From the NCBI GenBank assembly GCA_000611715.1, contig AZYM01000234.1:1-64000 (forward strand): DNA of 64,000 bases. The letters run 5' to 3'. The stretch's first letter is position 1. Each line of letters begins with the position of its first letter. Below, piece after piece: positions 1-11,417 of the stretch. The translations under genes and the position numbers were made by a program. Under the pieces are notes generated by a model. It was not told the origin of the DNA. It saw only the letters and a list, made by a program, of their open reading frames with translations, and did no database searches. The DNA comes from Scolecobasidium constrictum UM 578. Lineage: Eukaryota; Ascomycota; Dothideomycetes; Venturiales; Sympoventuriaceae.

Positions 1-65
1 CTAACCCTAACCCTAACCCTAACCCTAACCCTAACCCTAACCCTAACCCTAACCCTAACCCTAAC
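1..65. repeat. Telomere repeat tract, (CCCTAA)n
   Basis: Ten perfect ctaacc units followed by ctaac fill the first 65 bases. This is the C-rich strand of the TTAGGG telomere repeat, so base 1 is at or near the left chromosome end. The tract stops abruptly at 65/66 inside the reading frame of a retroelement reverse transcriptase. Confidence 0.97.
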
Positions 66-1000
66 GATCGATGATTTCGTTAATCAGCGGTAAGGGGTGT
101 CGGTTCTTAATAGTGACCTAGTTTAGCCTACGGTAGTCGACGTAGAGGCGCAGGCTCCTATCTACCTTTAGTATAAATAAGATAAGTACTCCTATAGGGC
201 TAGTACTATCGCGGATCTAGCCGTTCGCCTTCGCCTCGATAATATAGCGCCGGAGCTCTTTAAGCTCGCGCGTACTCTATAGATAGATACGCTAGAAGGG
301 TAGGTCTATAGTCGTCTCGATTATATATTCAGCTTGCTTATAGGGTAGTTAGGTAATAGCTATAATCTTATTAAATATATCTGCGTAATCGGTAAACTCG
401 GTGGGGAGTATAATCTTCGCCGCCGTAACGCCCTCGCCTCCCTCGTCGTTAAGTCCTGTCTCGTAGATAACGAAGATATATAGAGTATTCTAGAGCGTAT
501 TATCTAGTTCGCCGGCGCTAAGTAGGCTAATCTTAGGCGCTTCGTCCTGATACTACTAGCTTTTATTAGCCGTATCCAGAAGGATTTCCTAGGCTATAAG
601 GCTAGGTATCCCTAGGATAAGAGGAGAGCCTATATATTTAAGCGTATACGCTATATGCACGTAGCGCCGGCGCGTTCCCTTCGAGTCGATAGCTTCCTAC
701 GGCACTAGATATACTCCGTAGTAGAAAGTTATCTTACTATCACCCTAAGTAGGTGCCTTAGATAGCGCTATATCTGCGATAGCGAGACGCAGTTATATAG
801 CTAACTTTAGATTAATAATATTAAGCTCGGCGCCCGAGTCTAAAGTAGCTATAAGAGGCACTTATGCCTCTGCGAGGATAACTATACTATCTACCTTAGG
901 TATAGCCTCCCTAACGACGGCGTCGCGCAAGCGACTCTCCGTTACTACTAACTTCTATACTAGGACTCTTAAGGTAGAATCTAAGAGCCCCGGCGACCGT
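66..1000 (-). pseudogene. Degenerate pol: protease and N-terminal reverse transcriptase
   Basis: On the minus strand the frame ending at 64-66 reads a gypsy-type RT start: VDYRRLN, then a stop at 118-120, then VTIKNRHPLPLINEIIDR, where the telomere begins. Upstream STSPIGVLILF and a second stop at 217-219 (usually Trp in this family) lie in the same frame. Still in that frame, the retropepsin active-site motif DSGAELN sits at about 820-840, preceded by PLIATL. The conserved YVDD region and everything beyond it are absent. It cannot encode a working polymerase. The left part of the boundary is exact; the right boundary with gag is approximate. Confidence 0.88.
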
Positions 1001-2069
1001 TTCCTACTAGTATAGAGTTCGGATAGGAGGGCTTTCCTCCTAAACCCGGCGCCGCGCCGTTATTACGCTTATCACGATACTCATTAGCCTAATAGCCTAG
1101 TTTACTATAGTTAAAGTAATTACCTAGGTTAGGAGTAGAACTTCTAGGCGTATTCGCCTTCGTACCGGCGTCGCTACGCTGTTAATTAATACGCGGCGAC
1201 CGATTACGCTACCGCTTATCCTTACGCTCCTTATAGCTTAAGTCTTGATTCTTGCCAGTAATAGCCGCTCGCTTATATTAGATCTCTATACGTGTCGCTA
1301 GCGAGACGATACCGTCTAGGGTAGTCGGAATATCTTAATAGTTAATAATCTACTCGCGTAGCTCCGGGAGAAGCTTAGTCTAGTAGTAGCGCCTACGCTA
1401 TATAGTCGTATAGGGTTCGTCTAGCTGTCCTTCTAGCGTAATTAGATACTGCTTAAACTACTATACCGTCTATCCTAGCCGCTATTTCGCGTCTTCGTAT
1501 AGCTAGGCCGCATTAAGCTCCCTATTCGCTAGATCTTTAATAAGGTCGAGGAGGAAGGTCTTATACTACTCCTAAGTATATCCCTCCTACGTCTCGACGG
1601 CGTTATTCTAGCTTATCTACGGCGTGCCTCTAAGCGACTAAGCGGTCTACGCGATCTTAATCTCGTTATCGCAGAAGCGGCGTAGCGCTAGACGAAACGC
1701 GTTCTCTATACGCTAATACTACTCGCGGTATTTACGCACGTTCTTACTATAAAATTCCGGAAGCTTTTTAGGTTATAGCTCCGAAGGTCTTAACTCCTAC
1801 GACGCGCCTACGCTACGCACGCTTAGTTCTAACTCTTCGCTCGAGCTACGCTCTATACGAGCGATCTTAGCCTCTAGACGGCGGAGCTCGTCGGCTTTCT
1901 TTAACTACTTATACCTCTAACGTACAGTACGGAGTCTCTCCTCGAGGAGGACTTCGTTAAGGGTAATAGGCGTAGCGCCAGCGTTCTATATACGTAGCTA
2001 CCGCTCTAGTATCGCTTCTTCTAGCTAGACCGTACGCCCTAGCGTCTCGTTTATACCGGATTAGGTCAT
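1000..2069 (-). pseudogene. Degenerate gag with destroyed zinc knuckle
   Basis: The minus-strand frame starting at the ATG of 2069 gives a Glu/Leu-rich gag-like N terminus (for example NAGATPITLNEVLLEERLR) interrupted by TAG codons. In the same frame a CCHC zinc knuckle is recognisable at 1077-1118 by its spacing and by the residues FN, SKLG and ANE, but all three Cys positions and the His position now encode Tyr, and one further codon is TAG. The protease downstream is in the -1 frame relative to gag, the usual gypsy arrangement. The right-hand half of gag is poorly conserved. Confidence 0.8.
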
Positions 2070-2260
2070 CTTCGCGTCGCGGTAACGCGGCGACGACGGT
2101 TTAGAGGCGCGTCGAATACGTATATCGAGCCTATCTTAGACCTCTATCGAGAGGGAGAGATTATAACTATAAGATCGATAATAGAAGTATAAGATAGCTT
2201 CTAGATATAGGATAATCTCTAGCCTCTTCTTCGAAAGGCCAGAGATTAGGGTATATCCCT

Positions 2261-2437
2261 AGGTCACGTGCTCTCACGTGATACCCGGCGTCACGCCTAG
2301 GTCACGCTGGAAACCCTTACATAAAGCTTCTTACCGTAACACATGTTACCGCCGTAACAGCTATATATAATAAGAAATAGAAGTTATATAACTAATACGT
2401 TACCTTTATATAAGATATAAAATAACGATAAGGGTCC
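2261..2437 (-). other. Possible 5' LTR remnant and AT-rich flank
   Basis: Upstream of gag (to its right) lies a TGTTACGG-type sequence, visible on the minus strand at about 2336-2360, which resembles the start of fungal gypsy LTRs. Two CACGTG palindromes seven bases apart lie at about 2266-2281. I cannot find a matching second LTR, because the other end is lost, nor a clean TG...CA pair, so this is only a suggestion. Confidence 0.25.
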
Positions 2438-4267
2438 TTAGATTATAATCCTAGTCGAGGGACCGCCTTGTACTAATACCTGAGCTTGGTTACGAAAGGT
2501 TAAAGGTCGATCTAATAAGCCGTTGTGGCCTTCTCGTATCAGAGCTCCTGGCTGGCGGTAGCGGCCGTAGAGACACTCAGCCCTGGGCTGAGACCAGTTC
2601 CAAGGCATCGATGGGTCTGCGAGCGGCCTCAATGTGTATCTGAGCTGCTTCTGATGCCCCGGAACATGCGTGGACTGAGTGAACATTTTGGTGGCCATAC
2701 ATCCTCATTCTCTCGGTGATTTGTGTGGAGAAGCGCTGAGATGGAAGCAGATGCATATTGCACCGATCGATCCGCCTCGGGCGTACTTCTCTGCGGTTGT
2801 CTCGATATGAAGAGTCCGTCCAGCTTGCGAGACTGTTGGTGATGTTGAGCTTCGTCGGGATGCACAGCAGCCTTGGTCAACGGCGAAAGAGTCTGCCAGG
2901 CACGACAAAAAGCATAGAACATGTTCGAGGGCTTGAATCATAACGGTCATCTGTGGTTCTCGCGCGGCCGTAGGTTTCTTGTGTATGTTCCGCCGTGGGC
3001 GCTTGAATCGCGTCATACCGACAGCTAACGCAGCGTCCTCGAACTAGCACGAGCAGGTCATTGGATTCCGTTGATGTCCATCCACACATGCTCTTTCTGT
3101 CCAGGATGATGCTGCAATGTCCAATCCAGAGGTTATATCGATGGCGACGGCGACTATATCGACTGCTTAATATGCGTGCAATCATGCTCCCTAGCTCCAA
3201 AAGTGGTACCAGCCCTTGAACTGGGACAAAGGTCCGCAGGTTGTCACATTTGCGATATGCCCTGTCAAGCACCACAGACAAATTCATACTGCTATGGCAC
3301 TGCGAGATGATCATTACGGTACTGTCCAAAGCTACGACGGGATCAAACATCACCTCTTCGCGAACAACACATGTTCAGGATGATGTCATGTCTTCTAAGC
3401 CCCGATTCACCACGATTTGATGTTCAGTCAAGAATGGATTCAAACCGCGTAGAATGTCAAGTTGCGCGACTGCGAGCGCAAAGATGTCATACTGACATGC
3501 CATTCGCTTGTGAGGTTCGTTGTGTCGAGGCGAGAAGTTGGAGTCCATCGATTCGTCCGAGGTCTAACTTCAAAGACATCATCAATGAAGATAACAGCTC
3601 TGAAGCATCGAAGAGCAGCCCGCGGTGCAGCACATGCGTACAGATGTTGGAGCCTGGCAATTGGAAAATCGCCAGTGTGTTGTTGATGAGGCTGAGAGGT
3701 TGAGGAGATGAGACAGGGGTGTCTTGAGTGTCTTCACAAGATGAATGCATGGTCCGTGCACCACCGGTGTGATGAGCTCTTCAGTGAATGCGCTCAAGCA
3801 AGCATTTCGAGCCGTTCATCTCCAGCTGTAGAGAGCTTGCACAGCAGCGCTTCCTTCTCAAGCTGGACGAGTCCCGCAATTGATATCTCACCAACGTCGT
3901 CTAGATGAGGTCTCGACACGGCAATGCGGCAATCTGACTGGAGACAATCCGCGTATGACCTGCAACTAATGCAACTCGCGCGACGTCCCGCCGACTAGAC
4001 GTATGATCCGCATTCGCGCATGGTCACAAGGTCACCCTGATCCCGAGCTTTCCAAGCTGCTCCGGCATGAAGCTATGTCGCTCGCTCGCTGCCAGATTGC
4101 ACCCCAACCTCCTCATTGTCTTGGAAAGTCTTGGTCGCAAAGCTTGACAAAGCTTGGTATTCAGCCTGGTCTGCAAACGCATGCATAAAACGCAAGCTTG
4201 AGCGCGGCAGCATCATACTTCCTTGCATTAGCAGACACTTGCATGACACAGTCGAGCACTCACTGCC
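2438..4267. other. Subtelomeric stretch without a convincing gene
   Basis: Base composition returns to normal at about 2440. Open frames are short (the longest is 158 codons, minus strand 2877-3353) and do not join through plausible introns into a family I recognise. A minus-strand frame ending near 3795 reads like an amphipathic helix (AGLVQLEKEALLCKL) and could be the end of a decayed gene. The last few hundred bases are the promoter region of the permease at 4268. Confidence 0.5.
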
Positions 4268-6304
4268 ATGAACCACACGATCAGCACGCTCACCAGCGAC
4301 AGCGATGCGCTTGCGAAACTCGGCAAGAAACAGGTGCTCAAGCGCCGGTTTGGATTCTGGTCGCTGTTCGCCTTTGCTGTCTGCGAGTTGATCACGTGGG
4401 AGACGGTCCTTGCTCTCTTGTCACAAGGCTACGATAATGGCGGACCTGCTGGACTCGTCTATGGATTTATGATTGCATGGTCAAGCACATTGTGAGTGAA
4501 ATTCTTTCGAATCGATCATCTCACGAATAACGCGTTCGCAAACCTTCAGTGAGAAGATTGCGCGCAAACGTCGACTGTCCCTCGATTTTATTGTCAGCCA
4601 AGTTGAACCTCAGCATTGCACCATTCCAATCTCAGAGTCATACAAACTAGAGCATGAATCTGCAGACTCCTTGGGAGATCTTAGAACATGTGAAAGCTAT
4701 CTGGGCCTATTCAAGATGCTTTCATGTGTTCTATGATCCTCGTATAAATGCGCTCTGTTATTCCATCGCCTCTGCACAAGAGCTGCAGCTGATTGCGATG
4801 CAGGTCAGTTTATGTCTGCATCTCGGAGCTGGCTTCGATGGCACCCATCGCCTGCGGTCAGTATTTCTGGGTCTACATGCTCGCTCCCAATCGGTACAAG
4901 AAAGCTGCCAGCTACGTGATCGGCTGGCTTACTTCGCTTGCTTGGATAGCCACAGTCGCGACGGAGAGCCTGTTCGCCGGAACGATCATCCAAGGTCTGC
5001 TAGTGCTCAATTACCCTGACTACACTTCCGAACGATGGCACGGCACGCTGCTGACATGGGCGGTCATCATGGTCAATGTGCTCATCAATGTGATCATTCC
5101 AGGTGCGCTCCCAAAGTTCGAGATCACGATCATGGTCATCCATCTTGCAGGCTTCGTCGGAATACTGGCCACGCTGCTCTCAACAGCAAATATCGGTACT
5201 GCCCGCTCTGTGTGGCTGACGAGTCTCAACGAGGGCGGCTGGCCGACCCAAGGACTGTCCTATTGCGTAGGATTCATGGGAAATGTCGCGACTTTTGTCG
5301 GTGCAGATGCATCCGTGCATCTTGCGGAGGAAGTCGAAAATGCTGCACTGAACATCCCCCGCGCCATCGTAGCCGGCATGTGCATCAACGGTGCCATCGG
5401 ATTTGCCATGTTGATCACCGCATTATACTGTCTGGGCGATCCAAAATCCGTCATCGATACCGCAACCGGATTCCCATTCCTCCAAATCTTCCTCAATAGC
5501 GTAAAGTCAACAGCTGGTGCGATTGGCATGGGGGTGGTTGTTCTCATCTTGACTTGGATGTGCGCGCTCGGAATTACCACTACTGCATCAAGAATGACTT
5601 GGGCATTCGCAAGAGACAAAGGCACACCGGGATCCAGAATTCTCTCGCATGTGGCAGCGAGAACAAAAGTCCCTAACTACGCAGTATTTACCGTCGCAGC
5701 GATCGCCGCCCTTTTGGTACTGATCTACATTGGATCGGATGTCGCATTCAACGATGTGATCTCGTTGACCATCACCGGCTTCTATGGCTCATATCTTGTT
5801 CCATGTGTGCTTTTGTTGTGGCATAGGTTGAAGGGAAACATCATTCCGCATGGCGAGTCCCCGCCGATCAATGAACAGATTGCTATACCTGAGCCAATGG
5901 CCACGACCGCGGAAAGGAAGGGCTCACTGGGAAAAGAGTCGACGGAGAAAGACAGTCATGAAGATATTGCCGCAGCAGCTGCCATTAGTCATGGCCAGGT
6001 TGCAGAAGGTGATGTTCAGGCAACTCTTGTGTGGGGTCCATGGAAGGTGCCTGGGATTTTTGGTACCATCAACAACGCCTACGCTTGCGCATACATGATC
6101 TTCGTCATCTTTTGGTCCGTTTGGCCTCCAGCCACCCCGGTGCAGGCAGATACGATGAACTACTCGGTTGTCGTTACAGGTGGTGTGTTGATTCTCAGCG
6201 GCATCTGGTACTTCGTTCGCGCGAGGAAGGTGTATCACGGACCAATTCTTGAAGATGAGGTTGCAGAGACGGCAAGACGAGTTGGATCCATTGTCGCGAT
6301 CTAG
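4268..6304 (+). CDS. Choline / amino-acid permease (APC superfamily, HNM1-UGA4 type)
   Basis: Plasma-membrane transporter predicted to import choline, GABA or related amino compounds by proton symport. There are two exons, 4268-4491 and 4804-6304, giving 574 residues. The 312-nt intron is long for this window, but the join restores the family signature: STLSVYVCISELASMAP, followed by GQYFWVYMLAP, is the conserved TM2 to TM3 region. About twelve hydrophobic segments follow, with the GADAS/EEVENA motif and ASRMTWAFARDKG typical of this family. A polar insert rich in Glu and Lys lies in a loop near residues 440-480. Its nearest neighbour is the O-methyltransferase, convergent on the minus strand. 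The exact substrate cannot be read from sequence. A small extra exon inside the long intron is possible. Confidence 0.9.
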
Positions 6305-6508
6305 TCGTCGCGTCTTTGGCATGGCGTCGCAGCCATGTCCGGCTATTTGTCAGGATATGATATGAGACGTCTGCAGGGGCAGAGGGTCTAGCAAGGTCAA
6401 TAGCCTTGAAATTGCTAAGCAGCGATGTTATCGCTTTGCATGTATTTCATGTCTTCACAAAACTTGATACAGGGACTTCGCTTGGGTCAATCCCCTCAAC
6501 CCTTGTGT

Positions 6509-7742
6509 TCACTCCTCTCTGTCGAGGACTGCTTCGATGACGCTCTCGCTTGCAGCATGTTTCTGCCAAATTCCAGTAACCTTAAAACCACTCCTTGCCA
6601 GCAGCTCACGCCACTGCCTTTCCGTCCTTTCTCTGTTGACCAGCATAGCCATCATCGTCCAGTCCAAACTAGTCTGCTGCCATGGTGCATTCGTGTCGCT
6701 TAGCACGTTCTCGTTGATCAACAACTTCGAGTAGCCTGGCTTCATGGCCTCGCGAACGTGCGACAGGATGATTTCGCACTTCTCGTCTGACCAGTCATGC
6801 AAGACTAGGCGGAAGAAGTACGCCCTTGCTCCTGCAGCAGACTCTGGCTGAGGCGTGAAGAGGTCGTGGGCGAGGAGCTTGACCGATTGCGACGATGTGC
6901 CGATGGTCATTTGCGCCTGTGAGATGACTTCAGAAGTGTCTTGAAGCAGCAGCCTATCAGACCATCCAGGATGTTGTGCATTGAATGAAAGAATATCAGA
7001 CCCAAGGCCGCCGCCGACATCTACGAGGAGGAGGCCGTCGCCACTTAGTCCCTTCAACAACTTCTCGCATGGATAGTAATCCACCCATCGAGGTCGTGCT
7101 TGTGCATATCCAGTCATAAAGTTGTTGAAAGCACTTCCAAGTTTTACGTCCTCATGCAAGACCGCGAAGAATGGCTTGTTCATCTTCAGACCTAGCTGGA
7201 ATGGCCCATTGTTGGCGTCAGACGGGTCCTGCCATTTGGTCCGTGCCAGGAACTCAGGCAGCGAATGGAATGTTGGGATCATGCCTTCAAAGCTGTAGAC
7301 CAGTCCACCAGATATGCTCGGGTCTTTCGTGGCTCGAGAGAATGGCGTGGCGCAATATGAGTCTGCATCGTGTTCTTTGACAAGACCATGTGCGGCAAGA
7401 TGTTTCATGATCCGACCTGAAGATGTTAATGCCCGCCGAGAAAGCGTTTAGGTACAATGCAAACTCACCAATCAGTGCAGGGTCCGCTCCAGAAGCCGCA
7501 GCAAGTTGTGAGCTGCTCATGGGGTCGTCGTGCAGCTCCTTCAATAGTCCAAGCTCGAAAGCAGCCCTCAGAGCAGCAGTCCGACTCGGCTCACCCCATC
7601 CAATCCTTGCAAGAACTTCTCCTGGATTCTCCAAGCTACGTATCAATCGTTCAGCATCGTTAATGACTTGCAGTCTTCCTTCCTCGCTTGCAGCAAGCTC
7701 GCGGCCCACGAAATACACGTTGTTCGCCGTACGTGAAACCAT
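6509..7742 (-). CDS. SAM-dependent O-methyltransferase (COMT-like)
   Basis: Transfers a methyl group from SAM to a hydroxyl of a small aromatic or polyketide-like substrate; such enzymes are common in fungal secondary metabolism. Exons on the minus strand are 7742-7469 and 7416-6509, with a 52-nt intron, giving 393 residues. The N-terminal dimerisation/winged-helix part (residues about 20-110) contains ELGLLKEL and PALIGRIMKHLAAHGL, the latter formed across the splice junction. The SAM-binding motif VDVGGGLG is at about 223-230 and the catalytic His in VLHDWSDEKC is at about 298. No synthase gene lies nearby, so the substrate is unknown. The frame is intact and appears functional. Confidence 0.92.
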
Positions 7743-8398
7743 GGAGTCCGGGACGATAGGTGAAGTGGATAATAATTGACTGCTTTGATTACCTCCTTTT
7801 TGCAGCCGGAATGAGGATCATATCTCATCAGCGGCTGGTCGTCGTCCGCGTTCGAGAAATACTACATCGCGCAAAATGTGCCGGATAAAGTAACGGACGT
7901 CTGGATTGATGCCGCGGGGACAATTGGTATTGCATGAAGGACGCATAATTAGCCTCGTCTCGAGTCCGACTGCCACAAGCTGGTACGCAGTCATTATGGC
8001 TCATTTGCACAGGGGGTGAAGCCCAAAGACGTTCCCGACGGAGTCGCTGGGAACGCGCATGAAAGTCTCCGATCGCACACTCGCAGTCGGCTATAGCAGC
8101 AAAAAGTCCCGTTTGGCCTAGAGCACGGCGAAAGTGGTGCTGTCCAAGACCCCCAACACGCACATGAGAGCCTAGTCCTAGCAAACGTGGCTGAACCTGG
8201 ATCTGTTACTTGGTCAGTAGACATGACCGATGAAAGGCGTTGACTACGAAACTGCGTCATAATGGCATGTACATAATCGAAACGTCGTAGTGTGCATGCA
8301 GTGGCGCATATGCTGGACATCTCTAAGTGTATTCGCCTGCGCCTTCGCAGTGAGACCCTGGCCTCTTTAGACTGTGCTCCATCGCTTTGAGTGCATAA
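7743..8398. other. Intergenic: methyltransferase promoter and aminopeptidase 3' flank
   Basis: I see no gene here; the short open frames in the segment have no family signature. The left part must carry the promoter of the minus-strand O-methyltransferase and the right part the 3' end of the aminopeptidase P transcript. Confidence 0.5.
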
Positions 8399-10704
8399 TC
8401 AATACGCCACCGTCTCCCGTTTCAGCCACTTCATAGTCAGCTCGTCATTCTCAAAGTACTTGTGCGTCTTGTCGTAAACCTCCGCATGGTAGTCGTTCAG
8501 CCACTTCTTCTCGTTCTCAGTGAGTAGCGAAGGCTCGATTAGCTTGCGGCACATGGGTGTCATGGTGACATTCTCGAACCCTAGGAAGGGCTTGTCGCCG
8601 AATTGATGTTCCGTCTTGACTTCCTTGACCATGATAACATCTGTTCGCTTGGTCAGCACGGCGCATGCAATGCCGCGTAGGGTACAACTCACTCTCAATA
8701 CGAATGCCAAAGCTGCCATCCTCGTAATAGCCAGGCTCATTCGAGATGACATTGCCAACCGCCAATGGGACCTCAGAGTACTGCACTCGCGTGCCAATGC
8801 CAATGGGACCCTCATGCACATTCAGAAATGATCCAACGCCATGCCCTGTGCCATGTCGATAGTCCAAGCCCTGCGCCCATAGGTATTGCCGTGCCAGACT
8901 GTCCAAAGCAAAGCCACTCACACCCTTGGGGAACTTGATCTGCTCCAGCGCAATGTTGCCTTTCAACACCAACGTGTAAGCCTTGCGCTCCATCTCGGTC
9001 GGCTCGCCGAAGTGCAGTGTCCGTGTTGTATCCGTGGTGCCGTCCAGGAATTGTGCTCCCGAGTCGCAAAGATAGATCGCCTTAGGATCGATTACGGAGC
9101 AGCTTCCAGGCTCAGGCTTGTAGTGAATGACGGCTGCGTTCGGACCAGTGGATGAGATTGTGTCGAAAGAGAGACCTTTGAAGAGGTCGTGTTTTCTGTT
9201 ACCGTCAGCAGGCATCCCTCTCTCCAGACGCACCACTCACGATCTGATGTCCTCCAGCTTGTCTGCTGCTGCCACTTCGTCCAACGTGGCACTTTTGCTG
9301 ATCAGCTGATCCTCGAGCCACGCAAAGAACTCGCTCAGAGCCGCACCATCTCTTATATGGCACTGGCGCATGCCTTCCAGCTCTGTCTCGTTCTTGACCG
9401 CCTTCGCATCTCCGACAGGACTCCTCAACTCGTCGACCTTGTCACCACCTCCAAGAGCTTCACTTAGTGCCCACGATGCCTTGGTCGAGATCAAGAACTT
9501 CGGCTGCGGCTTCTTGTCATCTGCATCCGCCTCTTTGCTTCGTGCTGTGCTCAGCGCTGTGATGTCGTCGAAGATGGCCTCGTAAGGCCGGATCTTGACC
9601 TCGCCCAGATGCTTCTTGACTTCTTCTCCCAGCTTGCTGTAATCCACATACAAGGTTGCCTCGGTCGGCGTGACCACAGCATACGAGAAGAAGACCGGGT
9701 TGTACGGGATGTCGCTGCCTCGCAGATTGAAGAGCCACGCAATTTCGTCAAGCATGGAGATGACCATGCCGGCGCTCTTCTTCTTCTCCAGCTCTTTCCG
9801 CAGCTCATCGATCTTGTCCTCGAACTTCTTGCCCGCGTACTTGACGTCCAGCACAATGACCTTTTCGTTTGGTCGCGCGGGCTTGTCGCTGCCCCAGACT
9901 GTGTCGACCAGATTCTCGCTCACTGGCTTGAGCTCTGCGCCGCCCTTCTTCTTGATCTTCTCCGTGAGCTTGCGTGACTCGGCTGTGCTGCATTAGCATT
10001 CTCATGCCCTGACTCCTCTTCCGAACGAATCAACACTTACATGCAGTGATGACGGCGGGGTCAACGCCAACAACTTTGCCTCCCTCCGACTGATCTGCTG
10101 CCCTGTCTTAATTTCAGCAAGAACTCACTGCCTGACATCAATTAACCCACCACTCCTGCCATGTTGGTACATCCGTCAACCCCTGCTTGAGCAACTCCCA
10201 ATTCGAGTCCAGCTGCTTCTCTGCTTGGTTGAAGTATCTCCCATCTGTAGCAAGCGCCGCCTTCTCGTGCGTTATAACTGCGGTACCAGCGGAACCGGAG
10301 AACCCGCTGATGAATGCTGGGAGGGAAAGGTGAGCACGCGAGCAAGCTCACAGTTCGGCGACAGCGGGGAACATACTTCGGCGAGCATCGGTGGGTGCGA
10401 TGTACTCGGATTGGTGGCTGTCTTCAGAAGGCACAACTGTGCATACATCAGCAAGATACACAAAGAAGATATCATCCGCAATACCATAGATATCAACTTC
10501 ATGCTTCTTCATGAGCTGCCGCAAGCTCTGAAGCCGCTCTGTTGTGTTGACCGTCTCCATCTCTATTGACTGACGTAGAGACGAAAGAGTTGTGAAGCGA
10601 CGGACAGGTGAAATGGGACATGAGCTAGACCACAGCACAGAAGACGTTTGAGTCTTGTTCAAGTAGTGACAGCTACGAACGAAGAAGTCACGCACGACGC
10701 GCAT
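8399..10704 (-). CDS. AMPP: Xaa-Pro aminopeptidase P (peptidase M24B)
   Basis: Removes the N-terminal residue from peptides with proline in second position, using two Mn ions. Seven exons on the minus strand: 10704-10485, 10436-10377, 10316-10151, 10102-10041, 9982-9241, 9195-8693 and 8640-8399; all six introns are 45-60 nt and the total is 664 codons. The creatinase N-terminal domain shows VVPSEDSHQSEYIAP, FISGFSGSAG and DGRYF. The catalytic domain has the metal ligands in CDSGAQFLDGTTDTTR, the proton-shuttle and metal His in HGTGHGVGSFLNVHEGP, ISNEPGYYEDG, and IENVIMVKEV, the last completed by splicing. The usual start is Met49 (codon at 10560). The 48-residue extension is Arg/Ser-rich, poor in acidic residues and has RRFTT, like a mitochondrial presequence, so two start sites may make two forms. 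Confidence 0.95.
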
Positions 10705-11417
10705 GGATTATCCGTGGTTATCAAGGAAAGCTGCATGCACATTGGAGCTTGAGATGGAGTCGCGCCTTTGACGCAACCACCAGGGCATCTCGAGCACGTC
10801 CGTGTGCCGAACTTCCTTTTCTGTGCATCTCCATCCAACATCGTCGACTACTCACCATCAACGCGGCTTTGGCTTCCAGACTCGTCCGCGTGTAACCGGT
10901 GGTTGTTATGCTGCGCTCCCGCACTCCATACGATGACGAATGGACTGCGTGACTTGTGAATGGTTCGCGTCGTGCGGCACATGCATCTCTCACAGCCGTC
11001 CCACGCCAGTGAAGCTTGGTACCTACAACTTCGCATGCAAGTCTAAAACACACAACTAATTCGACATCGTAACGCGCAAGCCGATCCTCAAAGGTTGTCA
11101 CCATTACCATCCTCGACATCGAGGCCGCAAAGGCGGCAGCCGGAACTATTCCGCGACCATCCACTTTGCAGTGACAATTTCGAGCATGCCATCAAAGTGA
11201 CTCGTGAATCGCCTACTTGCAGTCAATTACTCGACAAAAGCAGCGCACAATATGATAGGTCTGTGCATCTATGATCCTTTTCGACCGAAATCTTCGAAGG
11301 ACTTGCTTTAGAAGCGGAAATCACTACAGGACAAGTGTAAGACACGATCATTTCGGCAAGCAGCATCACTTCAGAAACAGTATAACGATCACGGATACGC
11401 GCATCGACTAAATCAAT
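10705..11417. other. Divergent promoter between aminopeptidase P and karyopherin
   Basis: The two flanking genes are transcribed away from each other, so this 713-base segment must hold both promoters and 5' leaders. Open frames inside it have no recognisable signature. I could not identify a specific operator. Confidence 0.5.

Larger units (their letters stand above)
66..2437 (-). mobile_element. Truncated, RIP-damaged Ty3/gypsy LTR retrotransposon
   Basis: Read on the minus strand, this block holds gag (from an ATG at 2069), a zinc knuckle (1077-1118), an Asp protease core (around 829-840) and the start of a reverse transcriptase (about 66-300), in Ty3/gypsy order. It is riddled with TAG stops and is rich in TpA, as expected after repeat-induced point mutation. 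The rest of the RT, RNase H, integrase and the 3' LTR are missing because the telomere begins there. The right edge is uncertain; AT-rich RIP-like sequence continues to about 2437, where base composition changes sharply. Confidence 0.9.

Noticed and set aside
2537..2545. TATCAGAGC, similar to a retroelement primer-binding site
   Set aside because: It is on the plus strand and outside the minus-strand element, with no LTR beside it; chance match.
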